Assembly: GCA_964609385.1 (NCBI GenBank)
Contig: CAZSSM010000035.1
Span: 1-64,000 of the forward strand
From: CAZSSM01 sp964609385
GTDB taxonomy: Bacteria > Planctomycetota > Planctomycetia > Isosphaerales > Isosphaeraceae
DNA length: 64,000 nucleotides
Reading direction: 5' to 3'
The notes under the pieces were generated by a model. That model was not told where the DNA came from. It worked only from the letters and a program-made list of their open reading frames with translations, and made no database searches. Both the position numbers and the translations under genes were made by a program. This document shows positions 1-8,456 of the stretch, piece after piece; the first letter of the stretch is position 1, and every line of letters begins with the position of its first letter.

Positions 1-127
1 TGTCGGCGAAGATCTGTTTGATGGAGACGTCGAACTGCCCGGCCTGGGTCGGGGGTGGTTTGGGGGTTGAGGCTGGTGTCGGCTCGGACGAGGGATCACC
101 CTCGGTCGGTTGATCCGAATCGTTCAT
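1..127 (-). CDS. N-terminus of an unidentified protein (runs off the left edge)
   Basis: An ATG at 125-127 opens a leftward frame of 42 codons that continues past the window edge. The first 30 residues are acidic and Pro/Thr-rich and look disordered. They are followed by QFDVSIKQIFAD. That short stretch resembles the beginning of Rpn/PD-(D/E)XK-type putative transposase/nuclease proteins, but this is only a hint from 12 residues. It is the last visible gene of the leftward run that begins at the galacturonokinase, 46 bp past the acyltransferase stop. No function is assigned. Confidence 0.5.
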   Translation of the reverse strand, partial: MNDSDQPTEGDPSSEPTPASTPKPPPTQAGQFDVSIKQIFAD

Positions 128-173
128 GGTCTGACCTCTCGAGGCAACGGTTCGGCGGAGGTAAGGGGATTTC

Positions 174-1268
174 TCAACGCAACAGCGGTTGGTGTGAAGG
201 GACGTTCGGGGCCGTGGCCGGTCGCCGACCGGTCGTCTGGCCGACGAGTCGCGGTAGGGTGGTTGTGAGCGCTCGGGTCGTCCGGGCGAGCAGCCAACTG
301 GCCAGGAGCATCGAGGGCCAGAAGGCGAGCCAGCCCATCGGCGCGGGCAGCTCCGAGATCGCTCGGCCGTGCAGGACCAGCTCGTGGACCAGATAGATCT
401 CCAGGGTCATCCCGGCGATCACGCTCATCAAGCGCGTGCGGAGCGCCCGAGGGTCGGAGAACCAGCCGACGACCGCCGGCGATCCGGCCAGGCGGACCAT
501 CCTGGGCAGCATCAGGGCCACCAGGGCGTGATAGAGCAGGGGAGCCGCCATCGAGACCGCGCCCGGAGCACCGATGAACCGATCGGCCAGCCCGGAGGCG
601 ATCACCGCCTTCGCGCCCAAGTAGCCGATCGCCAACCCGGAGAGAACCACCAGATCGATCCGGCCCGTGCCCGGTTGCAGAGTGGGATCGCCCGAGGTCG
701 TCCCCGTCCCGCGTGCGGCCAATGCTCCTCCGAGTAGGACGAGCTGGAAGTAGTAGATCCCGTGAAGGTGATGGATTCGATCGGGGCTCGGGTCGAACAG
801 CGCGACCAGCAGGTAGGCTGGCACCAAGGCCCAGGCGATCCGACCGAACAGCGACGGATTGCGCAGACGGATGACCGCGTAGAGCAGGGGATAATAGATC
901 AAGATCTGGCTCAGGAAGGCATAGGGGGTCGGCCAGACGAAGGTGGCGATCACGCCGACGATCGTCCGAGCGGACTCGGGAAGGCCCCAGAGGATCCAGG
1001 AGACGAGCAGGACCAGCCAGAGCGCCGGGTAGATCTTGAGGGCCCGTCGGGTCAGCCAATCGCGCCAACGGCGTTGGCGGACCCGCTCGGCGGCGACCAG
1101 GCCGTACCCGGAGAGCAGGAAGAACAGGGCGTTGCCTAACAGACCGTCGCCGGCCAGCAGCCTCGAGCCATACAGCAGTTCCAGATGCGAGTTGACGATC
1201 AACAGCGCTGCCAGGCAGCGGAGAACCCGCGTCCCCATCTCCCCCATCGCAACGACCTCGGAACGCAT
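174..1268 (-). CDS. Acyltransferase-3 family membrane protein (OafA/YrhL type)
   Basis: This 364-residue protein is almost wholly hydrophobic, with about ten predicted membrane segments. It fits the acyltransferase-3 family, which moves acyl groups from the cytoplasm onto sugars or other surface molecules. Family landmarks are the first-helix His in IVNSHLELL, the FFLLSGYGLV segment at about residues 50-60, and a basic loop RRWRDWLTRRALKIYP that matches the usual R-x-x-R-I-x-P element. The length is typical. The ATG at 1266-1268 is the obvious start. It lies downstream of the sulfatase on the same strand, 113 bp away, so co-transcription is possible. The acceptor cannot be told from sequence; cell-surface glycan is the family norm. 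Confidence 0.85.
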   Translation of the reverse strand: MRSEVVAMGEMGTRVLRCLAALLIVNSHLELLYGSRLLAGDGLLGNALFFLLSGYGLVAAERVRQRRWRDWLTRRALKIYPALWLVLLVSWILWGLPESARTIVGVIATFVWPTPYAFLSQILIYYPLLYAVIRLRNPSLFGRIAWALVPAYLLVALFDPSPDRIHHLHGIYYFQLVLLGGALAARGTGTTSGDPTLQPGTGRIDLVVLSGLAIGYLGAKAVIASGLADRFIGAPGAVSMAAPLLYHALVALMLPRMVRLAGSPAVVGWFSDPRALRTRLMSVIAGMTLEIYLVHELVLHGRAISELPAPMGWLAFWPSMLLASWLLARTTRALTTTLPRLVGQTTGRRPATAPNVPSHQPLLR

Positions 1269-1381
1269 GAGACCTTCCCGGATCGTGCGATCGGTCGGGG
1301 CCCCGGGACCGTCCCCGACATCCCCCAGAGTCGAAGACGGACGGTCTCATGCGACGACAGGTCGTGGGGATGTGGCTTGGC

Positions 1382-2899
1382 TCATTGGTCCCCGGAGTCG
1401 AGCCGGTGCGGCGGTTTCTCGCGGGTCTCCTTGAGCGGACGGGTCGGGTCGAAGAAGGGGTTCGGCCCCGGGACCTCGACGGGCACCGAGCGCATCCACT
1501 CCGACAGCTCGGCGCGGAGTTGGGCGACGTCGACGGGCCGATCGTCGGCGAGGTCGTGGGCTTCGCCGAGGTCGTCGGCCAGATTGTAGAGTTCCACGCG
1601 TGGGCCGACCCGGTAGCGGCCGTCGGCCTCGACGATGTCGCCGAAGTACTCGATCAGTTTCAGATCGCCTCGACGCACGATCGCGCAGGGGGTCAGACCC
1701 CAGCGGAGGTCGTAGAGGGGCAGATACCAGTGGAGGCTCCGCTCGGCCAAGGGGGTGCCGCGGAGCAGCCCGACAAGACTGAGACCATCGACGATGTGGT
1801 CGTCGGGGACCGTGGCGCCGGCCGATTCCAACAAGGTCGGCAGCCAATCGATGATGTGGATCGGTGTCGATTCGACCCGGCCTGGCTCGACCACGCCCGG
1901 CCAGCGGACCAGGCACGGCACGCGGATCCCCCCTTCATACGGCGAGCCCTTGCCGGCCCGTAACGGTGCGTTGTCAAACTCGAAGCGGTCGACCTCCAGG
2001 CGCGTCGAGGTGCCGAGGCCGTCTTTGAACGGGCCGATGTCGAAGGCCGCGTCGACCCCGCCGTTGTCCGAGAGGAAGACGACCATGGTGTTCCGGGTCA
2101 GGTCGAACTCCTCGAGGGCGGCCATCAACCGGCAGACAGAGCGGTCGAGGTGCTCGATCGCCGCCAGGTAGGTCGCGTTGTTCAGGCCCTCCGCCGGCGC
2201 ACCGCGCTCGAGGTACGCCTCGACCAGCGGCTCGGGCGCCAGCACCGGACCGTGGATCGTGTGGTGCGACAGGTAGCAGAACCAGGGGCGTTCGCGGTGC
2301 TCCTCGATGAAGGCGATCGCCTGGTCGGTCAGCAGGTCGACGTCCTTGTCGCCCTGTTGGTGGCCGCGACCGCGTGTCGGCTCCGAGACATCGAAGCCGT
2401 AGTGGTGTGCTGACTCGGGGTTCAGCCCCAGATAGTTGCCATCGCCGTTGGTCGTCAGATGCCATTTGCCGAGGATGGCGGTGGCGTACCCGGCATCGCG
2501 GAGCCCTTTGGCGACATTGAACGTGGAGCGCGGAAGCTGCTCGCGGAACGCTGGCTCGACGACGGGGGCCCACGGCGTGCCGTACCAGCCGATGACGTGC
2601 CACATCCGATTCCTCGCGGTCTCTTGGCCGGTCAACAGCGAGGCGCGGGTCGGCGTGCACTGCGGCTGGACGTAGGCGTCGGTGAACCGGACCCCTTGTG
2701 AGGCCAAGGCGTCCAGATGGGGGGTCCGCACCCGCGGATTGCCGTAACACCCCAAGGTTGACCACCCTTGATCGTCGCTGAGGATGAACAGAATGTTGGG
2801 ACGGCCCGCGTCGTCGATGCCCGTCGCGGAGTGCGTCGGCATCGTCGAAAACACGGTCACCATCAAACTGATCAAGACAAGTGGAGATCGACGAGACAT
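1382..2899 (-). CDS. Secreted type I sulfatase (arylsulfatase family)
   Basis: This 505-residue protein hydrolyses sulfate esters. It has an N-terminal signal peptide (about residues 1-25, MSRRSPLVLISLMVTVFS). RPNILFILSDDQG follows, with the metal-binding Asp pair at about 42-43. The activation motif CTPTR is at residues 81-85, where Cys81 would be oxidised to formylglycine. Further conserved elements are GKWHL, SDNGG and the GGIRVPCLVRWPG segment. Planctomycetes carry many such enzymes for sulfated marine or algal polysaccharides; the substrate here is not determinable. It is preceded by an oxidoreductase and a galacturonokinase on the same strand, so a role in uronic-acid-rich sulfated polysaccharide use is plausible (inference). 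It has an ATG start and the length is normal for the family. Confidence 0.95.
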   Translation of the reverse strand: MSRRSPLVLISLMVTVFSTMPTHSATGIDDAGRPNILFILSDDQGWSTLGCYGNPRVRTPHLDALASQGVRFTDAYVQPQCTPTRASLLTGQETARNRMWHVIGWYGTPWAPVVEPAFREQLPRSTFNVAKGLRDAGYATAILGKWHLTTNGDGNYLGLNPESAHHYGFDVSEPTRGRGHQQGDKDVDLLTDQAIAFIEEHRERPWFCYLSHHTIHGPVLAPEPLVEAYLERGAPAEGLNNATYLAAIEHLDRSVCRLMAALEEFDLTRNTMVVFLSDNGGVDAAFDIGPFKDGLGTSTRLEVDRFEFDNAPLRAGKGSPYEGGIRVPCLVRWPGVVEPGRVESTPIHIIDWLPTLLESAGATVPDDHIVDGLSLVGLLRGTPLAERSLHWYLPLYDLRWGLTPCAIVRRGDLKLIEYFGDIVEADGRYRVGPRVELYNLADDLGEAHDLADDRPVDVAQLRAELSEWMRSVPVEVPGPNPFFDPTRPLKETREKPPHRLDSGDQ

Positions 2900-3068
2900 A
2901 AGATGCCTTCTAAAGGGAGACTCGACGGACGGGGAGCGACGATCCGCGTCATGATACTCGAATCGCTCGCGACCGCCGAGTCCCCCGATCAGTCGATCTG
3001 CAATGACGGCAATGGATTATTGTCACTTGATTCAGGTATCAGAGAATCGATGGTTGGCCGCGTTTTCC

Positions 3069-4211
3069 TCAAGGCGTCGCGTGAGAAGGAAACTCGGGGG
3101 TGAAGCCCGCGTCCCATGCGATCAGATCTTCGATGGATTCGAGGGCGATCTCCCTCCGATCGTGGCAACTCCTCCACAGGACGCTCGAGAGCTGATAGGT
3201 CATGCGGGTGAATGCGGGGTTGGGGAACAGGCCGTTCATCAAGCGCTCGCGGTCGTTCTGCCGGACCCAACTCATCGTGGAGGAGAGGACGTTCTCGTAG
3301 GAACTGGCTGTCGGTGAGCACGGTTGGTCGTTGCCGTTGATCCGGAGACGTTTGTTACCTTCGAGATAAGAGACATCGATTTCGAACGGGGATCCGTCGC
3401 CGAACCCTCGCACGATCCGTCGCTTAGCCCATGTGGCTCCCTTCTTGAAGTCGGTGCGTCCCTCGACGCGCACGTCTCCCAGCGACGCTTGGAAGCGGCA
3501 TCGGCCGTCGACGACATGGGGATAGGCCTCCGGGTTCGGGGGGGCGTAGGGATCGGACCGGCCGATCAGCCGGATCCCGTCGGCCAGAGCGTGATCGATA
3601 CCCCCTTTGACCGCAGCGAGGATATGGAGAACGAATGCCAGGCAATGGACGGTCTCTTGGTATTGGATCGTGACCATCCGCTTGGAGTTGCGTGGGTTGC
3701 TCGGATCCTCGCGATCCTTCGAGCGTTGGACGTCGAACTCCGTGATCTGGACGTCTCGGAACCGCCCGAGATAGTCGAGGATGTCGGCCGTCAGGGGATC
3801 GAACAGCTCGGGGAAGTCGTAGAAGACGACCGCTGGGGAGGCCTCGACGGCGTCGACGATCCGCCCGCACTGCTCCGGGTGCTCCGGCGCGGCCATCGGC
3901 TTTTCGTTGAGGATCAGCAACGGCTCTTCGCGGTCGAGCAGGAGGTCGAGGCGACGGTGTTCGGGATGGAGGGCCAGGTGGAAGAGATCGGCCTGGAGCC
4001 GGTAGAAGTCGGCTTCGCGGTCGATCCGGGTAAGGCGCCCGAGGTCGACGTCGTCGGGCGCGGGGCCGGGATCGTAGACGAAGGTCTCCAGGCCGTGGGC
4101 GAGCGCTACGTCGAGGAACCTGCGGCCGATGTAGCCCCAGGCGCCGGCGATGGCGATCGATCTCGGGAGCCGCTCGACCAACGCGTGTGTTGGGTTTTCC
4201 CGTTCGCTCAT
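3069..4211 (-). CDS. Gfo/Idh/MocA-like NAD(P)-dependent oxidoreductase
   Basis: This 380-residue protein has an N-terminal Rossmann fold with the dinucleotide loop in IAIAGAWGYIG. It also has the family-typical E-K-P motif (LILNEKPMA), where Lys usually contacts the cofactor or substrate. The C-terminal half, the substrate domain, is divergent and I cannot name the substrate. The ATG at 4209-4211 (MSERENP) is chosen; an in-frame TTG 75 bp further out would overlap the galacturonokinase stop by a few bases. It sits directly downstream of the galacturonokinase gene and probably shares its transcript, so a sugar-acid or sugar-nucleotide substrate is a reasonable guess (inference). Confidence 0.7.
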   Translation of the reverse strand: MSERENPTHALVERLPRSIAIAGAWGYIGRRFLDVALAHGLETFVYDPGPAPDDVDLGRLTRIDREADFYRLQADLFHLALHPEHRRLDLLLDREEPLLILNEKPMAAPEHPEQCGRIVDAVEASPAVVFYDFPELFDPLTADILDYLGRFRDVQITEFDVQRSKDREDPSNPRNSKRMVTIQYQETVHCLAFVLHILAAVKGGIDHALADGIRLIGRSDPYAPPNPEAYPHVVDGRCRFQASLGDVRVEGRTDFKKGATWAKRRIVRGFGDGSPFEIDVSYLEGNKRLRINGNDQPCSPTASSYENVLSSTMSWVRQNDRERLMNGLFPNPAFTRMTYQLSSVLWRSCHDRREIALESIEDLIAWDAGFTPEFPSHATP

Positions 4212-4282
4212 GAGGTCGTCGGCTCCAGGATCAAGGTCTCGACCCAATGGTTTGGGGAGTTGGGTCGTCGCATCCTTCGGGA

Positions 4283-5548
4283 TCAATCGGTTCGCGTTTC
4301 TTGTGGCTTCGACATTCCGTCGATTGTCGGAGAATCGTCATCGAAGATCGAGGCGCCGTCGGCGGAGTCGCAGAGCACGACGTTGGCGTCGGCCCCGAGT
4401 TCCGGGTGGAGGCGGGCGTAGGCCTCGAGGACCCGGTCGGCGACCTGCTCGGCACGCTCCGGCTCCACCAGAGCCACCGAGTAGCCGCGGAAGCCGGCCC
4501 CGCTGAAGCGGGCGCCGAGGACGCCGTCGGTCGAGACGAGGATCCGGTACAGGTCGATCAGGGGAGGGCTCCCAGACTCGTAGTTGCGGATCGAGCTTTC
4601 TCCGGAGGCGGTCATCAGCGCCCCGAAGCCGGCCAGGTCTCCCGCCTTCCAGGCCTCGACGCCCCGTCGGACGCGTTCGACCTCGGAGAAGTAATGTGCG
4701 GCGCGTCGGCCCGGGGGACCTTCCAGCAAGTGCCCGAAGGTGGCGTACTCCTCGGCGGAGACGTTCCCGAGCACGGGGGTGTCTTCGGCTCGCCCGACCG
4801 ACGCGAGCAAGGTCCGGGCCGCGTCGGTACACTCATCGACCCGGCGGTTGTAGTCGGTCCCGACCAGCGCCCGCCGGAGGCCCGAGTAGGCCAGCAGGAT
4901 CCGGTACGGCGACAGGGTCGTCGGGGCGGGGATCAACTCGTGTTGGGATGTCGCGCAGTCGATGAGCGTCAGGTGTCCTCGACGCGAGAGCAGGATGGCC
5001 GACTGGTCGAGGATCCCGTTGCGGAGGCCGAGATAGTCGTTCTCGATCGCCCGGTCCAGCGCGATGTTCTCCACGGGCGAGACCTTCAGGCCGTTGATGT
5101 CCTCGATGGCCAGCAAGAGGGCGATTCCCAAGGCGGCTGACGAACTAACGCCCCCGCCGTGGAGCTCCCCCGCGACGACTCCGACGATCCCGGAGCCCAG
5201 GGCATAGCGTTGCTGCAATGCCAGCACGGCCCCCCTCGGGTAGTTCCCCCAGTCCTCAAGGGACTTGTCGGGCACGTCATCGAGGGAGAACTCGACCCGG
5301 CCGTCGAAGTCCAGGCTGTCGAGACGCACGCGACGGCGATGGCGATCGGACGGGGCGTAGGCCAGGTAAACGCTCCGGTCGACGGTCATCGCGGTGACGG
5401 GACCGCCTTGGTGATCGATGTGCGCCCCGAGCGGGCAGATCCGATAGGGGGCCCGCGCGACCCGGACCTGGCCCGGGTCGGTATCGAAGCGCCGAACCAC
5501 CTCGCGACGCAGGGTATCCAGCATGATCGTGGCGGAGTCGTCGTTCAT
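4283..5548 (-). CDS. Galacturonokinase-like GHMP kinase
   Basis: This 421-residue GHMP-family kinase is predicted to phosphorylate D-galacturonate, or a related sugar, at C1. Three segments are close to those I recall from plant galacturonic acid kinase: APYRICPLGAHIDHQGG near the N-terminus (in place of the GRVNLIGEHTDY of galactokinase), ENDYLGLRNGILDQSAILLS, and GARFSGAGFRGYSVALV near the C-terminus. The ATP loop GGGVSSSAALGIALLLA is present. The start is the ATG at 5546-5548 (MNDDSAT); an upstream TTG is in frame but less likely. It heads a leftward gene run with an oxidoreductase and a sulfatase. Plain galactokinase is the main alternative, but the HIDHQGG signature argues against it. 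Confidence 0.82.
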   Translation of the reverse strand: MNDDSATIMLDTLRREVVRRFDTDPGQVRVARAPYRICPLGAHIDHQGGPVTAMTVDRSVYLAYAPSDRHRRRVRLDSLDFDGRVEFSLDDVPDKSLEDWGNYPRGAVLALQQRYALGSGIVGVVAGELHGGGVSSSAALGIALLLAIEDINGLKVSPVENIALDRAIENDYLGLRNGILDQSAILLSRRGHLTLIDCATSQHELIPAPTTLSPYRILLAYSGLRRALVGTDYNRRVDECTDAARTLLASVGRAEDTPVLGNVSAEEYATFGHLLEGPPGRRAAHYFSEVERVRRGVEAWKAGDLAGFGALMTASGESSIRNYESGSPPLIDLYRILVSTDGVLGARFSGAGFRGYSVALVEPERAEQVADRVLEAYARLHPELGADANVVLCDSADGASIFDDDSPTIDGMSKPQETRTD

Positions 5549-5767
5549 GACCCGGAGTCCCAATCCTTGTCAACAGCAACGCTCGGCCTAGTATGGCAGC
5601 AATATATCAAAAAACGATTGTTTTCGATATCTGTTATCAAACAGCAAGCCCTTTGAGATTCGAGGGCCAGCGACAGCCGTCGGAGTTGATCCACGGGTCT
5701 GTGATACGGGAAGAGCCACTTGTAGTACGAACGACGACCTCGGACGACGATCAAGACTGGCGAGGGG

Positions 5768-6187
5768 TCAACCGTGCTCGCCCCCGGCCGCGCAGGCGGC
5801 GCACTGCCCGTAGAGCACCAGTTGATGCGTGTTCAGGCGGAAGCCGGGCGGAGTCAGGTCGGACAGGTTCCCGGGACAGCCCGGGACGTCGAAGACACGG
5901 CCACAGTCGTCGCAATGGAAGTGGTGATGGTGGTGGGCCGCGACCGCGCCGCTCTCGTAGCGCGGCGGCTCGCCCGGCAACGGGACGGGGGCGATCTGGC
6001 CTTCATCGACCAGGCGCTTGAGGGCCCTGTAGACGGTCGCGATGCCAAGCCCCGGGATCTCCTCCCGGGCCAGTTCCAGGATCTCCTTCGGGGTGAGCGG
6101 TCGGCCACTTGTCTCGATGGCCTTGCGAATCGCCTCATTCTGCCTGGTATTCCGGTACATCTCAGAGAAAACCCGCGAATGGAGCAC
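5768..6187 (-). CDS. Fur-family metal-responsive repressor (Fur/Zur type)
   Basis: This 139-residue cytoplasmic DNA-binding regulator senses a metal ion. Residues 10-80 form the winged helix (TPKEILELAREEIPGLGIATVYRALKRL in two parts, with the family hallmark TVYRALKRL). The dimerisation/metal domain has a His-rich patch AHHHHHFHCDDCGRVFDV with a CxxC pair and a second CAAC pair close to the C-terminus, the structural zinc site. The start may be GTG at 6185-6187 or ATG at 6158-6160 (MYRNTRQ); neither has a strong ribosome binding site. It diverges from a metal-handling gene series, with an operator-like dyad between them. Zinc is favoured as the ligand because COG0523 GTPases are common Zur targets (inference); iron, cobalt or peroxide sensing is not excluded. 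Confidence 0.85.
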   Translation of the reverse strand: MLHSRVFSEMYRNTRQNEAIRKAIETSGRPLTPKEILELAREEIPGLGIATVYRALKRLVDEGQIAPVPLPGEPPRYESGAVAAHHHHHFHCDDCGRVFDVPGCPGNLSDLTPPGFRLNTHQLVLYGQCAACAAGGEHG

Positions 6188-6209
6188 GAGGGTCCTTGAC
6201 GCCCTGCTG

Positions 6210-6227
6210 TTGATAATGCTATCTCAA
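6210..6227. promoter_or_regulatory. Fur/Zur-like operator dyad
   Basis: The 18-bp sequence TTGATAATGCTATCTCAA is an imperfect inverted repeat (12 of 18 positions match the reverse complement). It contains TGATAAT, the half-site of Fur-family boxes. It lies in the 152-bp divergent space between the repressor gene and the small membrane protein gene, where an autoregulated divergent operator would be expected. The following A-run at 6233-6239 adds local AT richness. Assignment is by motif and position only. Confidence 0.5.
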
Positions 6228-6339
6228 TACTGAAAAAAATGGAGGGGAGATCCGGCCAGGTGCATCGAAAGGGATTCTTCCTTGATCCGGCCGGTCACTG
6301 TCTGCCCTCTTCCAATCATCTTCTCACAAGGAGGATCCA

Positions 6340-6582
6340 TTGTTCCGACTCTTCGCTCACCACGTCGAACGCGACGGCTCGTTGGTGGATTCGCTCAACA
6401 TCTTCCGACTCACGCCATCGACCCCTTTGGACCATTGCCTGGCCATCGTGTTGTACGGGCTATTCTACGGGGCATTGGTCTTCGGGGTCGTGACCGGTCT
6501 TCGCTTCCTGGCCAGGCGTGGCCGCGCAATGCTCGCCGGTCCGGAACGACCCGAAGCCGAGCCACAGGCAATGAGTGGTTGA
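6340..6582 (+). CDS. Small single-helix membrane protein of the metal island
   Basis: This 80-residue protein begins MFRLFAHHVERDG and has one hydrophobic segment at about residues 29-52 (LDHCLAIVLYGLFYGALVFG), then a basic stretch LARRGRA and a short acidic tail. The start is a TTG at 6340-6342, supported by a perfect AAGGAGG at 6328-6334 with 5-base spacing. The duplicated copy at 8242 has ATG in the same position behind GGGAGG, which confirms the start. It is the first gene facing the repressor across the operator-like site. I do not recognise a named family. The position suggests an accessory in metal uptake or sensing (inference). Confidence 0.7.
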   Translation: MFRLFAHHVERDGSLVDSLNIFRLTPSTPLDHCLAIVLYGLFYGALVFGVVTGLRFLARRGRAMLAGPERPEAEPQAMSG

Positions 6583-6744
6583 TCGACGCCCGTCGCGGCC
6601 ACTCCGGGTTTACATCGGGGCTCGTTCGCAGGAACGGATGGAACCCCTCCCGATTTACGCTCGTGTCTACGGTCGATCGGTCCAGTCCGAGTTGGTAGTG
6701 GGCGGCCAGCCGGATGTTTTTTTGAGGACCTCCTGAGCCGCGCG

Positions 6745-6885
6745 GGCATCCAGGAGAGACTCGACAGGACACCCTTCCCTTGCCGGATCGCCGATCGTGT
6801 CGAAGCGCCAGAACCATGCTAATTGATCTTCTGCCTCGACCGCGCCGATCGCGGGCGTCCGGAGGTTTTCATCGAGCGGCGGCTC
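6745..6885 (+). pseudogene. Remnant of a second ferredoxin-like gene (5' end)
   Basis: This stretch matches 8436-8590, the 5' end of the intact ferredoxin-like gene, at roughly four bases in five. Shared blocks include ACCCTTCCCT, GGATCGCCG, and AATTGATCTTCTGCCTCG. The start codon equivalent is lost (GACAGG replaces GATGGG). A short deletion removes the Cys-rich LGCCCG motif. Similarity fades after about 6885. With the intact small gene at 6340 it forms an older copy of the module repeated at 8242-8903. Confidence 0.7.
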
Positions 6886-6985
6886 TTTATGGCAATGCGA
6901 TTGCCGGCCGGATTACGGCGATGGCCCCGTTGGGCGGGGTGAATCCGCTGCCGCTCACCGCGGATGCGGCGACCGGGGCGATGAT

Positions 6986-7216
6986 GTGGGTCCCCAAGCG
7001 TGGGGCGTCGTGGATGTGGGGACTGCTGGCGATCAACGGATTCACCACCGCATTGCCGTCGGCCAGGGCTGGCTTTCGGATTACGGCCCGTTTCCCGGTG
7101 GCGTCTGCGTCAGCTTGACCGACGGCAGCCTGCGGTGCGTCCGCGACTCGGTGTCGCCGGCAGTCTGGCGGACCCTAGCCACCCGGGCAGGCGGCGAGGA
7201 TGTTGGAGACTACTAA
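6986..7216 (+). pseudogene. C-terminal fragment of a DUF1559-type (prepilin-like) protein
   Basis: The open stretch ends with GGVCVSLTDGSLRCVRDSV, then SPAVWRTLATRAGGEDVGDY and a stop. This matches the usual end of planctomycete DUF1559 proteins (a DGSVRF-like motif followed by ALxTRAGGE). The N-terminal methylation helix and most of the domain are missing. The upstream part, about 6890-6985, is in a disturbed frame. It is followed 13 bp later by a truncated lipoprotein leader, a common neighbour of DUF1559 genes. I interpret it as debris brought in by rearrangement. Confidence 0.6.
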
Positions 7217-7229
7217 CGGGACTCGCCCC

Positions 7230-7304
7230 ATGAACCGAACGACCATTGCTCTCCTCCTCGTCGGGTTCGCTGTCGGATGCGTGCCGTCGCCAACACTCGC
7301 CTAA
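7230..7304 (+). pseudogene. Truncated lipoprotein leader peptide
   Basis: A 24-codon frame from the ATG at 7230, MNRTTIALLLVGFAVGCVPS and four more residues, is a clean type II signal peptide with lipobox Cys17, and is then cut by TAA at 7302-7304. After the stop the same frame stays open through a Pro/Ala-rich linker straight into the methyltransferase. It is probably the surviving head of the small lipoprotein gene that often follows DUF1559 genes. Confidence 0.55.
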
Positions 7305-7397
7305 CCGAGCCCGCCCGCCCCCGCCACGACGATTCCGCCGGCCGCCACGCCCGCCCCCGGAAGGAACAAGGTTACAGATCCCGCGTTCTGGGACGAA

Positions 7398-8138
7398 ATG
7401 GCCGCGAGTTACGAGGCCAAGGCCCATCCGTTCTCCATGCGATATACAGAGGCCATGCTGTCTCGGCTCGAGGTCGGGCCGGGCGTCCGACTCCTTGACG
7501 TCGCCACCGGCACCGGGGCGGCGGCCCTCCCCGCCGCGAGGATGGGGGCGGAGGTGATGGCCATTGACTTTTCCGAGGGGATGGTCAGCCGCCTAGAGGC
7601 CCGGGGCGTCCGCAACATCGACGCCAGGCAGATGGATGGGCAAGCGCTCGACCTGCCGGACGCCTCGTTCGACGTGACGGTCTCGGCCTTCGGTGTGATG
7701 CTGTTCGAGGACTGGGCCGAGGGCCTCCGCGAGATGGCCCGCGTCACGAAGCCGGGCGGCACGGCGGCGGTGCTGACGTGGCGGGATCCCGATGGAGCTG
7801 GAGTCAACCAGCTTCTGTCCCAGGTGTGCCGCGACCTGTTCCCGGGCCTGGAGCTGCCGCCGACGCCGGCCGGGATGGTGGAACTCTCCGACCCGAAGCG
7901 GCTCTCGGCCGCGATGGTCGCCGCCGGGTTCGAGGCGCCGACGGTCGAGACGTTGAGCCAGAAGTATGCGTTCAGGATCGATCAGCTGTTCGTCGGCAAC
8001 CCGTGGTCCCACCGACTTGATGAAGCCCAGCAGCGTGCGGTCCTCGACGAGGTCCGCCGCCGGTTCGGCAAGGACCACGACGGCGAAGATCTCTTCATCG
8101 AGTCCGAAGCGTTGCTCGCCACGGCGAAAAGGCCGTGA
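7398..8138 (+). CDS. Class I SAM-dependent methyltransferase (N-terminus altered)
   Basis: This 246-residue cytosolic methyltransferase has motif I LLDVATGTGAAALPAA, acidic motif II AIDFSEGM, a motif III region around DLPDASFDVTVSAFGVMLF, and the post-motif VTKPGGTAAVLTWRDP. This is the UbiE/Methyltransf_11 layout; the acceptor is unknown. The ATG at 7398-7400 gives MAASYEAKAHPFS. In-frame codons just upstream read VTDPAFWDE, which is the expected family N-terminus (FWDxxAxxYD), so the native start has been lost at a junction with lipoprotein debris. It lies between two copies of the metal-island head and has no evident role there. Function after truncation is uncertain. Confidence 0.75.
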   Translation: MAASYEAKAHPFSMRYTEAMLSRLEVGPGVRLLDVATGTGAAALPAARMGAEVMAIDFSEGMVSRLEARGVRNIDARQMDGQALDLPDASFDVTVSAFGVMLFEDWAEGLREMARVTKPGGTAAVLTWRDPDGAGVNQLLSQVCRDLFPGLELPPTPAGMVELSDPKRLSAAMVAAGFEAPTVETLSQKYAFRIDQLFVGNPWSHRLDEAQQRAVLDEVRRRFGKDHDGEDLFIESEALLATAKRP

Positions 8139-8241
8139 CCCTCGGGGAACCGCTGGGAGGGGTTCCGGCCCCCCTCATGAGGGCTACAGGGGCGGTTGTC
8201 GCCATGTCGTGCCCACGCCAACTTTCAACCGGGAGGAATCC

Positions 8242-8429
8242 ATGGCCCAGCTCTTCGCCCACAACGACAGCGGCCTGTGCAGTCGCTCGACCTCCTCGGG
8301 CTACAGCCCGTGACCGCGTTGGACCACGTCCTGGCGTTCTCGACCTACGACCTGTTAATGGCGGCGCCGATCAGTGCCGGCCTCGGGACAAGGTTTGCGG
8401 TGCGGTGGGCCGATCCGCGGACTTCCTGA
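8242..8429 (+). pseudogene. Frameshifted second copy of the small membrane protein gene
   Basis: The ATG at 8242-8244 sits behind GGGAGG and starts MAQLFAHNDSGLC, paralogous to MFRLFAHHVERDG at 6340. That frame then ends at 8313. The remaining similarity continues in another frame as SLDLLGLQPVTALDHVLAF to a stop at 8429, matching SLNIFRLTPSTPLDHCLAI of the intact copy. An indel near 8280 explains the break. The ferredoxin-like gene starts 28 bp later. Confidence 0.75.
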
Positions 8430-8456
8430 GCTAGATGGGCAACCAGGAGACACTCG

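Noticed and set aside
124..1350. Leftward 408-codon frame overlapping the acyltransferase
   Set aside because: Ser/Arg/Pro-rich shadow; the overlapping frame has a coherent membrane acyltransferase.
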